A DNA stretch of 64,000 bases from Dactylonectria macrodidyma (Eukaryota; Ascomycota; Sordariomycetes; Hypocreales; Nectriaceae). A program made the position numbers and the translations under genes. The notes under the pieces were generated by a model, which searched no databases, was not told the DNA's origin, and saw nothing but the letters and a program-made list of their open reading frames with translations. Below are positions 20,579-31,595 of this stretch, piece after piece (position 1 is the stretch's first letter; each line of letters opens with the position of its first letter). The stretch covers positions 744,001-808,000 of the forward strand of contig JAGMUV010000008.1 in the NCBI GenBank assembly GCA_020744425.1. The letters are read 5' to 3'.

Positions 20579-22798
20579 ATGGCTACCAGTAAAACTCGTT
20601 CCCAATCCCCCAGTGGCATCGTTGCAAAGCTAATGCACAGTCGATAGACGCCCATGAATACCCACCTGCTGCGGACCTGCGGCAGATGTTTGCCCAGCAG
20701 CCTGTTCCTGTCCTCGACGCAGAGACCGTGGGCCTGATTTCCCTACCGGGCGACGGAGCATCCGAGGAGCAGGCGCTTGCTGTGCTGAAGAGCTTCAATG
20801 CTGCTCTAGCTTCCCATGACGTCGATGCTCTCCAGAAGTGCTTCTTTGCTGAGCAGGCTTACTGGAAGGACGCCTTGGCTTTGACCTATCACCTGCGCAC
20901 ATTCTTCACCCCTCAGACCATTGCGACGAATTTCCTCGAGACCAAGAAGCTCCGGGGTATCGAGTCGGACTGGAAGCTCGAGGGGGCAACTTTTATTCCC
21001 GCCACTCCTGTTCTTGTAAGTCCAGTGATTGATCGCCGTCAGGGAAGTAACATAGCTGACTAGCTTACCTTACCTAACTTAAGCAATTCATTGATGTATC
21101 CCTTTCCTTCAGGACCACCGCACCAGCCACTTCGTGTAGCGGACGATTCCTGCTCCTGCCGGTCAAGCCTGACAACAGTGGCGCACTCGAGTGGAAGATC
21201 TGGATCTTCAGCACCAAACTCGACAGTTTGGACTTGCACCCTGAGGATGAGACTTTGCTCCAGTCCCCTGGTAGAAAGCTCGAGGGCGTCGGTACCATCG
21301 AGACTGATGTCTTCATCGTTGGTGCTGGCAATGCGCAAGTGGCCCAGTCAACATTCATCTCTGCTTTTTACTAACCTTCGTATGCAGTGCCGTGGCCCTT
21401 GCTGGCCGTCTCAAAGCCCTTGGCGTTGACAGTATCATGGTAGACCGCAATGCCCGCGTCGGCGACAACTGGGCGCTGCGATACGACTGCATGAAGTTCC
21501 ATATTCCCACCTCCTTTGCTGAGCTGCCCTACATCAGTGAGTGACCTCAATCGGGTCTGTCTGCTCTCGACACAAGGCACATACTCATCATTACCAGCTT
21601 ACAACAAGGAGCTCCAAGCACCTCACCTACTTACCAAGGATGAATTGGCGGATCAGGTTCGGCGGTTCGTGGATGCATTCAACCTTAACGTCATCAACTC
21701 GGCACAGATCCAATCGACAATTTACGACCAATCTACCGAGCGATGGACCGTCAAGTTCCAGACATCCAACGGTCTGCGCGTAGCCGTCTCCAAGCATCTT
21801 GTCCAAGCAACCGGCATCGGCTCACAGAAGCCCTACCTCCCTACTATTGTAGACAAGGATTTATATAGCGGCGTCAGCATCCACTCACAAGGTTATAAGA
21901 GTGGCAAAGAACTGGCCAAGCAGGGCATCAAGGTGAGTTTTTTGCGTCGCATATGAGTCGTGCCTCCTCAAAGTCTTACATGTTCCAGTCTGTCCTTGTT
22001 ATCGGTTCAGCCAATACAGCCTTTGATGTCCTCGAAGACTGCCACGCCGCCGGCCTACAAGCTACCATGAACGTCCGATCTCCAACATACATGGTCCCCT
22101 TGGACTACGTCTGCAACGACATGAGCCTTGGCGCGTACAACTTCGGCGTCGACGGCGCTGACAGGATGTTCCTCACCCTTCCTGCAGCTGTGGACGGCCA
22201 ACTAGCCCGTAACCTGTTCGCCATGTTCGCGTCCAAAGAGCCGGACCGCTACGCCTCTCTCGCCAAAGCTGGTTTCCCTGTTCTTGATAGTGCTCATCCC
22301 AGCCAAGCCTTGTACTCCAACCTGGTCGAAAAAGCTGGCGGCCACTACGTAGATGTCGGCGGCACCGACCTTATCGCTCAAGGTAAGGTCGGCCTCAAGG
22401 CTAATGTTGAGCCCGTAGCCTTCACACAGGCGGGTCTTCGCTTCTCCGACAACAGCACCGTCGATGCGGATGCTATCATTTGGTGCACTGGCTTCGCAGA
22501 CCGAGACGTCAGCACCGTCACCGCTGAGATTCTCGGCGGCGGAGAAGCTTCCTCCACCAATGGGAATGCCAAGAATGTGCTGGGTCCTCAAGAGATTGCG
22601 GCACGTCTCGACTCTACCTGGGGCGTTGATTCCGAGGGTGAAATTCGTGGAATGTGGAAGCGTCAGTCGCGTCTTGATAATTACTGGATCATGGGTGGGT
22701 ATACGCAGCAGCACCGATGGCACTCTAGGACTTTGGCATTGCAGATAAAGGCGGCGTTGGAGGATATTTTGCCGCCGGCTTATCGAGAGACTCGATAG
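20579..22798 (+). CDS. flavin-containing monooxygenase (FAD/NADPH)
   Basis: Coding exons 20579-20588, 20630-21015, 21084-21334, 21388-21536, 21598-21932 and 21989-22798 (646 residues). The first exon is uncertain: ATG at 20579 has an excellent context and a 41-nt intron would add 'DAHEYPPAADLRQ' upstream; the fallback start is ATG 20686 (624 residues). An NTF2-like N-terminal region ('LKSFNAALASHDVDALQKCF') precedes the FAD site 'VFIVGAGNAAVALAGRL', 'RVGDNWALRYDCMKFHIPTS' and the NADPH site 'VLVIGSANTAFDVLEDC', then 'WCTGFADRD'. This is the fungal YUCCA/FMO-like architecture, often acting on small or terpenoid substrates. The intron after 21334 is a GC-AG intron (donor GCAAGT) and is the only way to keep 'GAGNAAVAL' intact. 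Substrate unknown. Confidence 0.85.
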
Positions 22799-24785
22799 TT
22801 GATGTTGGTGGTGGTTGGACATCCCAGGCTGAGAGTTGTATATCAATAATCATTATGTAGCTTCATCAAGGAAACCCTTTGTCATTCTGTTTGCCAAGGT
22901 AGATGACCTCAAGAATCCAAGCTAAGAAGATGAGTTCCGGATAAGGAGAAAGTGCGAGAAGCATGGCCACTTCTACACTCGGATGGATGATCGGACGATA
23001 CAACCCCAGCTCTCAGTTGGAGGAGGTAACGGATCCCAGCGGCATGGGCAACGAGATTATTAACATGCTTGTGAGTTGAGACAGGGTTGGCTTCGCTTTG
23101 GGGATTTTTCCGCGCTGAGAAGAGTGGGATTAGAGGGAGGTAATGGCCGGGAAGAAACGATGAAAGTTGTTCATATGCGCAGTGGCCTCCTTCTTGGGTA
23201 GGGCTAATCTCATGGGTCCGCCTCGGGACCGACGCCTTACAGACCGACGGTGGTCCTCCTAGTATACAGCCAACTGAGAAATGCACATATAATATAGGCA
23301 GCTCCTCAGCTATCAATACAACTTGGCTACATTGAGTACCCTCTACTCTACTGTTACCAGACGTGACTGGCTTGTTCAAGTCCAGACGTGCTTGATTCAT
23401 TGCCAACGTAAACCCAATTAGGATCAGCCTACCCTAGACAACATAGTTAATTAGTAAACTTTACAGTTTATTAATAGATATATAATTCAGTTTTTCCATA
23501 TTATTCTTTTTATAAAAAAATATATCACTATTAAAACGCTATTCAGACTTTTGTTTCTACGCTACCGCGTTCCTCATTATTGTATTTCTATACAGTTATG
23601 TATTTGCATTACTTGAGTTATTATAAGACGAAGGACTCGATTGATTAGTCGACCTAGTTATAGATAGACTCTTATCCCTCCTCCCTTAACCACCAGGAAC
23701 TAACCTTCCTCCGCCAAATCCTTTAACCGTTCTACTAAGCAGCAGGATTCCCTTAGTTTCTAATGCAGTTATCACTCCTTTGGCTACATATTGATTAACA
23801 TAAGGTCAGCCTATAACTACATGACCTATATATTATAGTTAATGCTCTCTAGATTTTTAAGGGAGGTAATATTAATAGCTATTATTTCCTCTATTTTCTC
23901 TTTTTAAGCTAGTTCCTCTAATAAGACTTACTTTATTATAATCTATCGGATTATATCTTCATCTAGTATAGCTAGGAATAGGACTTAGAGAATGTGGCAG
24001 CTGAAGGTCGCTAATTCCTCTTACTGCTAGGCTGGCTGATTTCAGCCTTTAATATATATCTTAGACTGGATAGATAAGATGCTCTTTATAGCCTAGGAAT
24101 TAGGCTTCGATCTGCTTTGATTCTCTTATCTAGCTTATATACAAAACGATTCTCATATTCTGGTATTGGCGACAGTTTGCCAGGCTGTAGTGCGATATGC
24201 TGTACGCGCATTGTGTTATTTGTTTGGTTCTGGGGGTTCATTGTGGGTCGGTTATTGCGAGGAGGTGATTGATCTCTGATGAGTTGAATCGCGATGTGAC
24301 TGGAATTGTAAAGAGTTGACTTGCGACGTGAGTATGAGTTGGAACTGAGACGAGCTTGGAATGCGACGAAAGGTCAGCTTGTAGCTTCTGTCCCCTCCAC
24401 ATACTCAAGTAGCGCTAACCTCTCGCAGCCCTCATGGGGCTTTTATTGCATGACGATTTTGCCTTCCGATATCTAGCTTTTCTATCTAGCTTTTCAATCT
24501 AGCTTTCCCAGCTGCTTGATGCATCTTAAAGGGTTGATTAGGATAGCAAGGCTTGTACCTTAATGTAGTAGAAACTCTAGTTATTCTGAGTTGCTGTTGC
24601 CTTTGGCTTGGGTTTTGGGCCCTCATACTGTTATTTACTATTGCCTTTTTTTTATTACTATTTAGCCTCTAGCCTCTCTCTAAGTGTGCGCTACTAAGGA
24701 CTATGACCTTAATATATATATGTCTCTTAAACTCTTCTTATAATATTAAGATAACAAATATATTGAAAAAATACTATATCTTTAA
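22799..24785. other. AT-rich repeat-bearing spacer, no gene seen
   Basis: Contains the second dispersed-repeat copy. From 23440 to about 24750 it is TA-rich sequence with no open frame, probably remains of a RIP-affected element. Three imperfect 'TCTAGCTTTTC' units lie at 24470-24505. Confidence 0.5.
23268..23441 (+). repeat. dispersed repeat, copy 2
   Basis: Same element as 15315-15485, with more C and G retained; ends at the same 'CCTACCCTAGAC' block. Direct orientation relative to copy 1. Confidence 0.65.
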
Positions 24786-27700
24786 CTTACTCCAGTTACA
24801 GCTGACATGGTTAAATACATTTCATCGAACTTGTTAATTGTCTCCTCCGGAACTATAGCCTTAAATCACTTCAAGTCCCACAGATTTAACAACTCGACAT
24901 TTGTCCATGCCTCCAGGACACCGGCAGCCATCTCTGCCTGCAATACCCACCCGTTTGTAATGGAATCCTTATCTTTTCTCCAGCCACCGCTCGGCGTAAC
25001 AGGATCCCAAGAAGAATCAGCGCCATCAAAATGCACAAATTCGGGCTTCGGCTCGGCATCAAAGACATCCTGGCCCATTGCATCGGCAACGTTGAACTGG
25101 ATGGCATCCTCCCTGCTCAGCTTAGCGTCTGGAGCGTGTAGGTCCACGCCGGCCATGAGCTGCTTGATGTCGTCTCCAGTGGAGAGCATGGCGGGCTTAT
25201 CTGCGTCCTTGCGAGAGGGGTCGGTCTTTTCATCGTCTGTGGCGAGCCATTAGCAGGCCATCCCCAAATGAGATACACGACAACTTACACTTTCCCCAAA
25301 GACCACTCGGCATAGGCCGAAGCACGCTTTGCACATTATTCCACCTACCTTGCTCATCACCCGCTGTTGCAGTTGCCGAAATGGTCGGTTTCGTATTGTC
25401 GCGGTATATCTTGACCTCTAAGTCCGACTTCATCGGTGCAGAGATCCTGATAGGCTTAGCATAGATCATTTCCTCTTTATACGTCCTTGTGAGCGAGTTC
25501 TTGTCGCTGGCTTTCTCGTCTTTCGTCGCAGCGGTAACAACGGTGCAAGACGCAATGGCAAACTTGCACGCCACGTTGAAAGCAAAGCCGGCCCCTCGAA
25601 CAACCCACGGCGCATCATTGAGTGTTTCGCCTTGTCCCTTGGGCACGAGACCCGCCTGGCATGAGAAGACGTGTGGAGTTGCGGCCTCTTTCCCAGAGTT
25701 CGCACCTTCGGCAAACATATTGCCTCCCGAACCGCCATCTTTCAAGTCGAGATCGAAGAATTGGCTGGGAGACACTGGCTCGGGATGTTCAGGATCAAAA
25801 CCAAAGCCTACATTGAACGTGGTGACCCAAAAGTCCATCGTGATGCGTCCACACAGAGGCGGTCCTTTCAGATACAGGGTCGCCCCGAGAGAAGCGCTGA
25901 TCGTGACAGAGGCGATGCAGAAGTCGACGACACACTCGATACCCACATTGACGCCGCCTTCAGCTACAAAGTAGAACGGTTGGTAGTTGATCAAGAAGTC
26001 GGCATACGCAATGAACTATTCGCGGAGGGGTCAAGACCGCAACGTCACATCCAGCGGACCACCTCCCAAGCAGAGCTTGGGGGTGATGGCAAAGTAGGCT
26101 TCTCCTTTGATGCTGATATTCTGGTTGAAGGACCAGCTAATGGCTAATCTTAGAGGTACGGGGTAGTGTGCGGGAGGCGCAAGGAGCGATGGTAACCTCC
26201 AATGGTAAAGGCCCAGTCGCCGTTCAGACTCGGATCAGGACTGTCGAACCATGAGTACATGGCGAATCCTCCCGTCAAGGGGCGATTAGGATGGAGTATG
26301 TACGATGCCGGCGTCAGCTGACCCTCAACCTTCATGACGCCGAGGGCAACGTCCACCGTTGTAGACAGACCGAGTTCGACGTGGACAAACTCGCCCGGTC
26401 CTGGATCGGAAGAGGGAGGGAGATCTGCTACGGCAAACCCAAAGATGCCAATCTTGATGGTCGGGTCAAAGGAGAGGACCAGCACCGCATCAACCTTGAG
26501 GACCTAGAAAGCCGTTGCCTTGACTCCGGCCGCGATCCAGAAAGAGTCCAACATGGGAGTGATGACGCCTCTGTTCTCTGGCTTCATCAGCTGGTTCAGG
26601 CTGTCCAGTGGGCCGGCAGTGGGCGGAGGAGCTATCAACGGGAACGACGGCACCTCTGCAGCAGAGGGGAACTTGATGCTGGAGTTGTATCCTATACCAG
26701 CAACCAGCCCCGACCGCTCTGCCCACCCAACAGACATGAGCGCGCCGTTGACTCTGCAAAAGATGAAGGCGGATTTGAACTCTTGCCCTTTGGCGTCTTG
26801 CACATCACCGTAGTATCCAGTCGCTTGGAAGAGGTACGCTCCGTAGTTGATTATCACGGCTCCCATGTATTGATCCCTACCGGCGACACCAAATGCATGA
26901 AAGCACCGCCGATTGTCAAGGGAGGCCTGTGAAATGACGCAGCGATCCAGTCGAGCGTCACTTTGGGTGTTGAGAGATTCTTCAAGCTGGTCTGGGCTGT
27001 GATAGGGAATGAGAGCTTGAAACCCATCGGCGCAAAGCCAATAGGCCCGATGAGGATGGAGGCGTCAATGAGGATGGAGGCGTCGATGATGATGGACAGA
27101 GTACCGCCATCTTTGGGAGATCCTTCGCATCCGAAGCCAATGTTGGAGCTAGACAGAGGACCGGCTGTCTTCTTGTACGGTGCCATGGCCGGACTGTCGC
27201 TCGGTGTGGATGGCTTTTCTGCCGGGCTAGCAGTTATGGTTTTACACTACTAACCTCACCACTGCTCGTCGATGGCGCTGGTTTCTTTGCGGGCGCGTCT
27301 TTACCGAAGACGTAGTCAAGGAAGACAATGAGCTCGCCTTTGAGGTTCTTGCCGGTCATTATGAAATGGTGGCCACTCCCTAGCACGACGTCCTTGTGAT
27401 CGTATTTTTCCTTTGTCCCCTTGAACAAAAGTCTTCTACCCGATCCTCCTCCAGTTGCACTAGCTTCCAAGGTCTGGTTGATTGCCATTAACTCTCCATA
27501 CGTGATGCCCTTCGTTGCTGTGGTGGTTGGCTTGTCGGACGCTGGACGATCATCCTTCTCGGTACTTCGCTTGTATCCTGAACCCACAAATGCAAGATCT
27601 GGTCGATTGTCTTGTCAACATCGCCGATGAGGGGGATCTTGACCGTGGGGATATCGTTGAGCGAGGCAATGAGGATTCTCTTAGTCGCTGGAGCCGCGGT

Positions 27701-27802
27701 TTTGCCCAGGCCGGAAGGGCTCGTTGAAGAGTGCACCCAGCAGAACCAGTTGAGTCGATTACGCACCGCCTGATCAACAAAGGTCGAGAGAAAGTGTCTC
27801 AA
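24786..27802 (-). pseudogene. DUF6603 large protein gene, broken by stops and frameshifts
   Basis: Blocks of the fungal DUF6603 family appear in order on the minus strand: 'PTVKIPLIGDVDKTIDQILH' (27650), 'GITYGELMAINQTL' (27500), 'GHHFIMTGKNLKGELIVF', 'IGFAPMGFKLSFPI' (27050), 'GAVIINYGAYLFQATGYYGD' (26860), 'SAFIFCRVNGALMSVGWAE', 'KIGIFGFAVADLP', 'GGFAMYSWFDSPDPSLNGDW', 'ISIKGEAYFAITPKLCLGGG' (26100), 'ADFLINYQPFYFVAEGG' and 'CGRITMDFWVTTFNVGFG'. Frameshifts lie near 27550, 27230, 26870 and 26170. In-frame stops are at 26504-26506 (TAG for an expected CAG), two near 26005-26020, and 24866-24868, after which the frame still reads 'FKAIVPEETINKFDEMYLTM'. One intron near 25290-25240 still splices cleanly. 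A 24-base-type in-frame duplication repeats 'DASIL'. The function of DUF6603 proteins is unknown. Confidence 0.8.
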
Positions 27803-28137
27803 TTTGTGACCATGCGTGTAGACTGCATGTTCTATTGACTTTGCTAAAGAAAAAAGGGACTTTCAGCTGGCTTCCGCTGCGGATCTAGGATTCTGTATGC
27901 GGAGCTTTTTGTCCTGCTTCGATTTTGAATAGCTGCAAATTACGTTGCGCGCTGGTAGGGTGCTCGCAACAAGCAGCGCAATAGCTACCCGGTTAAGGAT
28001 TCAACATATATAGAGTCACTATGCATAGTGCATGTCCGAACTTGAGAGACTAGCCAACCCTTCTTTTCCATACTATAAACAATTTCATCTTGCCAACCAC
28101 TCTTTCGTATCACCACCTCCTCGTCGACCAATCCAAC
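27803..28137. promoter_or_regulatory. shared divergent promoter (DUF6603 relic / lectin-like gene)
   Basis: The only spacer between the two head-to-head genes; TATA-like 'ATATATAG' lies about 120 bases before the ATG at 28138. The partner gene is intact, so this side may still be active. Confidence 0.45.
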
Positions 28138-29282
28138 ATGAGTTGCCCACTCACCAGCATCGTCAACCCGCTCAATGAGAAGGAAATCTACTTCTTCTAC
28201 CTGACACAGAACAAAGGGACCGGTCTGGAAATCTACGGCCATCCCAGACCTGACAAAGTTGTCGTCACCGAGTTCCAAGGCAACATCAAGACTCCTCCTG
28301 AGGATGACTTGATTGTCAATCCTGGCTCTTTTAGTTCTCTGGTTACCAATGGAGTGGTAGACTCCCTCACACACACTCTGTCCAAGAGATACAAGGCGAA
28401 GACTAATAATGTGACGCGCAGCTCAACGTCTACGGTCTGATGAAATTGCCCAGCGCCAGCACAAAGACTGGTGACAAGCCTGGTGGTGGCAGCAAGGAAG
28501 TTGATGCGAGCGACACAAAGCTGGTCGCTCAATTGAGTCCAGTTTTTAAGCTGCTCATGCCTGAAGATGATTCCAAGGTACAGGGAGTCGCTTTGACAAC
28601 TACCATAGACAAGAATGGCCAGTCATGGATGTACGGCATTACGTACGTTCTCTCTTTGCCCTCCACGTTGCCAACGCCCTTGACTTGCTGACTACCATCA
28701 GGACCAATGACAAGAATATCCCAGTCATCAAGGCTATCAAGCTCGGATGGAAAGAGAGCTCAGTCACCAGCACCATTGTCACTACCAAGCCCCCTCTGCT
28801 GTCTACCAACCTTGCGACCTTTTACGATCCGCTGGGCACTAAATCCTTCATAATCTACCAAGACAAGAAGACCCTTTGCATCGTTGAAGCCGGCAACACA
28901 GAGGGTAAAGGCAAATCAAACCCTGAACTGGTGAATCGCAACTGACGCCTTCATCGCAGACAAGGAGATTCCTAACACCAGTGACTCTCGCGACATGACT
29001 GGTCTCGCCTGCGTCCCTGTCAAGGGACAAAGAGGCGTCAAAGTGTACTTGTACTACTTCGCTGACAAGGGAGGCCAGCTGCAGCGCGTGGTGCGAGACG
29101 AGGACGGCAAGTGGAGTGACTCTAATGGTAGGGACGATCAGGACTCGGAACAATCGTCCTTCCTCACTGCCACTCAGATGGGCGATGACATTGCGGTTTA
29201 TTATATGGTTAAGGGGGCGACGTCAAGGATTTACATAAGTTTGGATCCTAACAATGTGCCAGCACGAGTTAAGGATAACTAA
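28138..29282 (+). CDS. lectin-like beta-propeller protein (fucose-lectin type)
   Basis: Exons 28138-28341, 28422-28642, 28702-28904 and 28960-29282, 316 residues. All junctions are GT-AG; the first intron has an ACTAAT branch point. The protein lacks a signal peptide and consists of repeated short beta-strand blocks such as 'EIYFFYLTQNKGTGLEIYGH', 'QSWMYGITTNDKNIPVIKAI', 'SFIIYQDKKTLCIVEAG', 'KVYLYYFADKGGQLQRVV' and 'DIAVYYMVKGATSRIYISLD'. Length and blade-like periodicity match fungal six-bladed fucose-specific lectins, but I cannot confirm sugar-binding residues. It is divergent from the dead DUF6603 gene. I infer, without proof, that such pairs work together. Confidence 0.6.
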
Positions 29283-30129
29283 GAACCGTGTGCCTATTGT
29301 CGGACGGAAAAGTCCGAGATATTCCACAGAAAGGATCTACTGAGAATTACTGGTGACTTCTATAGCTAGGTGACCGGTGAAGAGTCCGGGCACGGCCGTA
29401 TCAAGGATAAATACCTCTCCAGTCGAGACCCAAGAACCTGGAAGAGACAAGTGGAACAGTCACGGCAATATAAGGTGCAATAACACTTGAATGAAGATAG
29501 CCGCGTTGGCAATTACTGATCACATTGTTCATACCTATTATTTGCCACAAACTTGGTTTGATCAGGTGTATTTCCGCAGCCTTGAGTCCGACAGTAGTAA
29601 GATACACGAACTCCATACATTAGCCAAATTGCTCTTCACGATGGCAGTGCCACAGGATACGAGTGCTGCGCCTAGTCAACGACTTTCCTCGCCCCAAAGA
29701 CTTGAGATATATATCAAGGCACCGAAGAGAAAGGCCATCACCCCCTCGGAGCAAAATCCATACGCAACTGGACATGTTACCACCAACAGCTGTTCTAACT
29801 TCGGCTCGTATCATGCTCACATCGAGGATTTCTAGAAGAGTAGTGACGTCAAGCTGCTGCATAATCTAGGGGGACTGCCTTTGATATTCTCGCTCAATGA
29901 TGAGTTAGTATGGCCTCCAGCTTCTCTGGTCTGCGACCATAATCCCTTTTCGTGATCTCAACAACGCTCAAGTAGACATTGATTCAGTCAGCTTGTTGAG
30001 TCTAAGCGCTTCCGCAGGTACTGGTGAGTATAAACTGCCGTATCATCTTAGTTCGGCATATTATCCTGCTCTTAGGGCAAGAGTGGACGAAAGTCGAAGA
30101 CAATAGGGTAAATCCTGTGGGGCGGCTTA
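29283..30129. other. intergenic, no gene seen
   Basis: Open frames at 29491 and 29620 have no signature or splice structure. Confidence 0.4.
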
Positions 30130-30402
30130 TCTATTCTGTCCTGATGTGCAGATTTGCTGCTACAGCAGGAACCAGCACCACCCAGAAAGTTGCCGTCATT
30201 GTTGAGACAAAAGCTACTCCGGGTGAAAATAGCCATTAAGACAGCCGTCAAGGTGGTCACCAAGGTCGCTGGCCCTGCCGTGAGAGTCGTCTTTACCATT
30301 CTCAACTGGACATTTAAGTTCGTTATCAAGACAGTTCACTCGCTGCTTAGTGTGGCCGGATATCTGCTTGAAAGCTATCTTGGTTACAATGGACTGAACT
30401 AA
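30130..30402 (+). pseudogene. fragment of an unrecognised helical protein
   Basis: A frame ending 'TTQKVAVIVETKATPG' is followed, after a one-base shift, by 'KIAIKTAVKVVTKVAGPAVR' and 'VVFTILNWTFKFVIKTVHSL' to a stop at 30402. The amphipathic, valine-rich pattern looks like coding sequence, but no start or upstream exons are convincing. It may be the end of a larger gene from the same DUF6603/lectin locus. I do not recognise the family. Confidence 0.3.
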
Positions 30403-30455
30403 TTGCAATAATTACCATTATGAGAATTAAGCTGAAATCTGAGTCGACAATGCCT

Positions 30456-31595
30456 TTACACAGATGAAGAAACAAGATGCTTGCCAGCCACGAGCCCAGG
30501 TGCTTTGTCAAGGAAAAGTGTCCGCCCCTTGGCATACGAAACTAGGAAACTCGGTGCCTTCATGGTCCCCATCTGCCCTGTGCCCTTTTTCTTGCCAGTA
30601 GTCACAAATATCATCGGCTTATCGTCTACCTTGTATTGCTTCACCAGGTTCTCATGGCCTGTCAGGACGGCATCAAGGTTCTTGGCAAGGTGGATCACTT
30701 GCGTCTCGGCTTTCATGGCCTGCTTGTTCTCCAAATTTCCCACATCGCCGACACCCCAGACGTTGCTCAGTCCAACCACGCGTAGTGTATTCTGTAGTTG
30801 CAGATTACCACGTACATCCAAGAGATGCGCCGGTATGAAATCTGTGTTGGGTTTGACACCGAAAAGTGGGAGGTACACATCGGCAGTCAACGTCTTACCA
30901 TTGGACAGCGTCACAACCTGCTTGACGTCAGAGGCTTCTGATTCCGTCACCTTGACGTTGTGAACCAGATGGACGTTCAATTTCTGGAGATAATTCTCGG
31001 CTGCCTTTCCGACCTCAGGCCTCAAGCCGGAGAGCACCCTTGGCCCTTCGACCACTAATGTGATCTCCTTCTTTCGTCCATAGGCGAAGCCAAGCTCGCC
31101 GGCAGTCTCGACACCTGTTGCTCCTCCCCCGGCGATGATGATTGACTTGGCAGCCTTGATTCGAGACTGTAGGTCGTGTAAGGAATCAATCGTGTCCTCA
31201 TAGGAGCTGAGATGTTTGAAGGGTAGGCCAGTTGTCGTTGAAGAGCCTGTCGCAACGACAAGGTGGTCGTATCCGACAGCTCTTACGCCTTGCTCTGTGG
31301 TAATGTGGACCAGATTGCTGGTAGTATCGAGAGTGGAAGCAGTACCCACAAGAAACTCGAATTGCGATGCCGGGAATCGTTTGAAACCATCTGCGATGGG
31401 AGTAAAAAGAGCTTCATCCGAAATCTCGCCAGGGATGACACCACGGACGGCAGCTAGGTTCCAATACAGGTGGCTGGAGGCGCTAATTAGGGTGACCTTG
31501 ACGCCCTTGGCCTTCGGAACAGTATGTTTAAGTAGCTTGTGCGCTATGCCGATGCCGGCAAAGCCACCGCCGAGAATAACGACTTGCTTTGTCAT
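30456..31595 (-). CDS. AIF/FSP1-like FAD-dependent NAD(P)H oxidoreductase
   Basis: Single exon, 379 residues, from the ATG at 31595 (an upstream in-frame extension has no role). The FAD site is 'VVILGGGFAGIGIAHKLL' at residue 5, with 'YDHLVVATGSST' near residue 120. The second dinucleotide site is 'IIIAGGGATGVETAGELGF' near residue 155, and 'VWGVGDVGN' near residue 290 is the FAD-ribityl Asp motif. Length and motif order match the AMID/FSP1 branch of the apoptosis-inducing-factor family, which reduce quinones with NAD(P)H. There is no targeting peptide. It is transcribed toward the short fragment at 30.1-30.4 kb. Confidence 0.9.
   Translation of the reverse strand: MTKQVVILGGGFAGIGIAHKLLKHTVPKAKGVKVTLISASSHLYWNLAAVRGVIPGEISDEALFTPIADGFKRFPASQFEFLVGTASTLDTTSNLVHITTEQGVRAVGYDHLVVATGSSTTTGLPFKHLSSYEDTIDSLHDLQSRIKAAKSIIIAGGGATGVETAGELGFAYGRKKEITLVVEGPRVLSGLRPEVGKAAENYLQKLNVHLVHNVKVTESEASDVKQVVTLSNGKTLTADVYLPLFGVKPNTDFIPAHLLDVRGNLQLQNTLRVVGLSNVWGVGDVGNLENKQAMKAETQVIHLAKNLDAVLTGHENLVKQYKVDDKPMIFVTTGKKKGTGQMGTMKAPSFLVSYAKGRTLFLDKAPGLVAGKHLVSSSV

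Noticed and set aside
22202..22846. 214-codon minus-strand open frame
   Set aside because: Fully antisense to the last exon of the flavin monooxygenase, which has clear family motifs.
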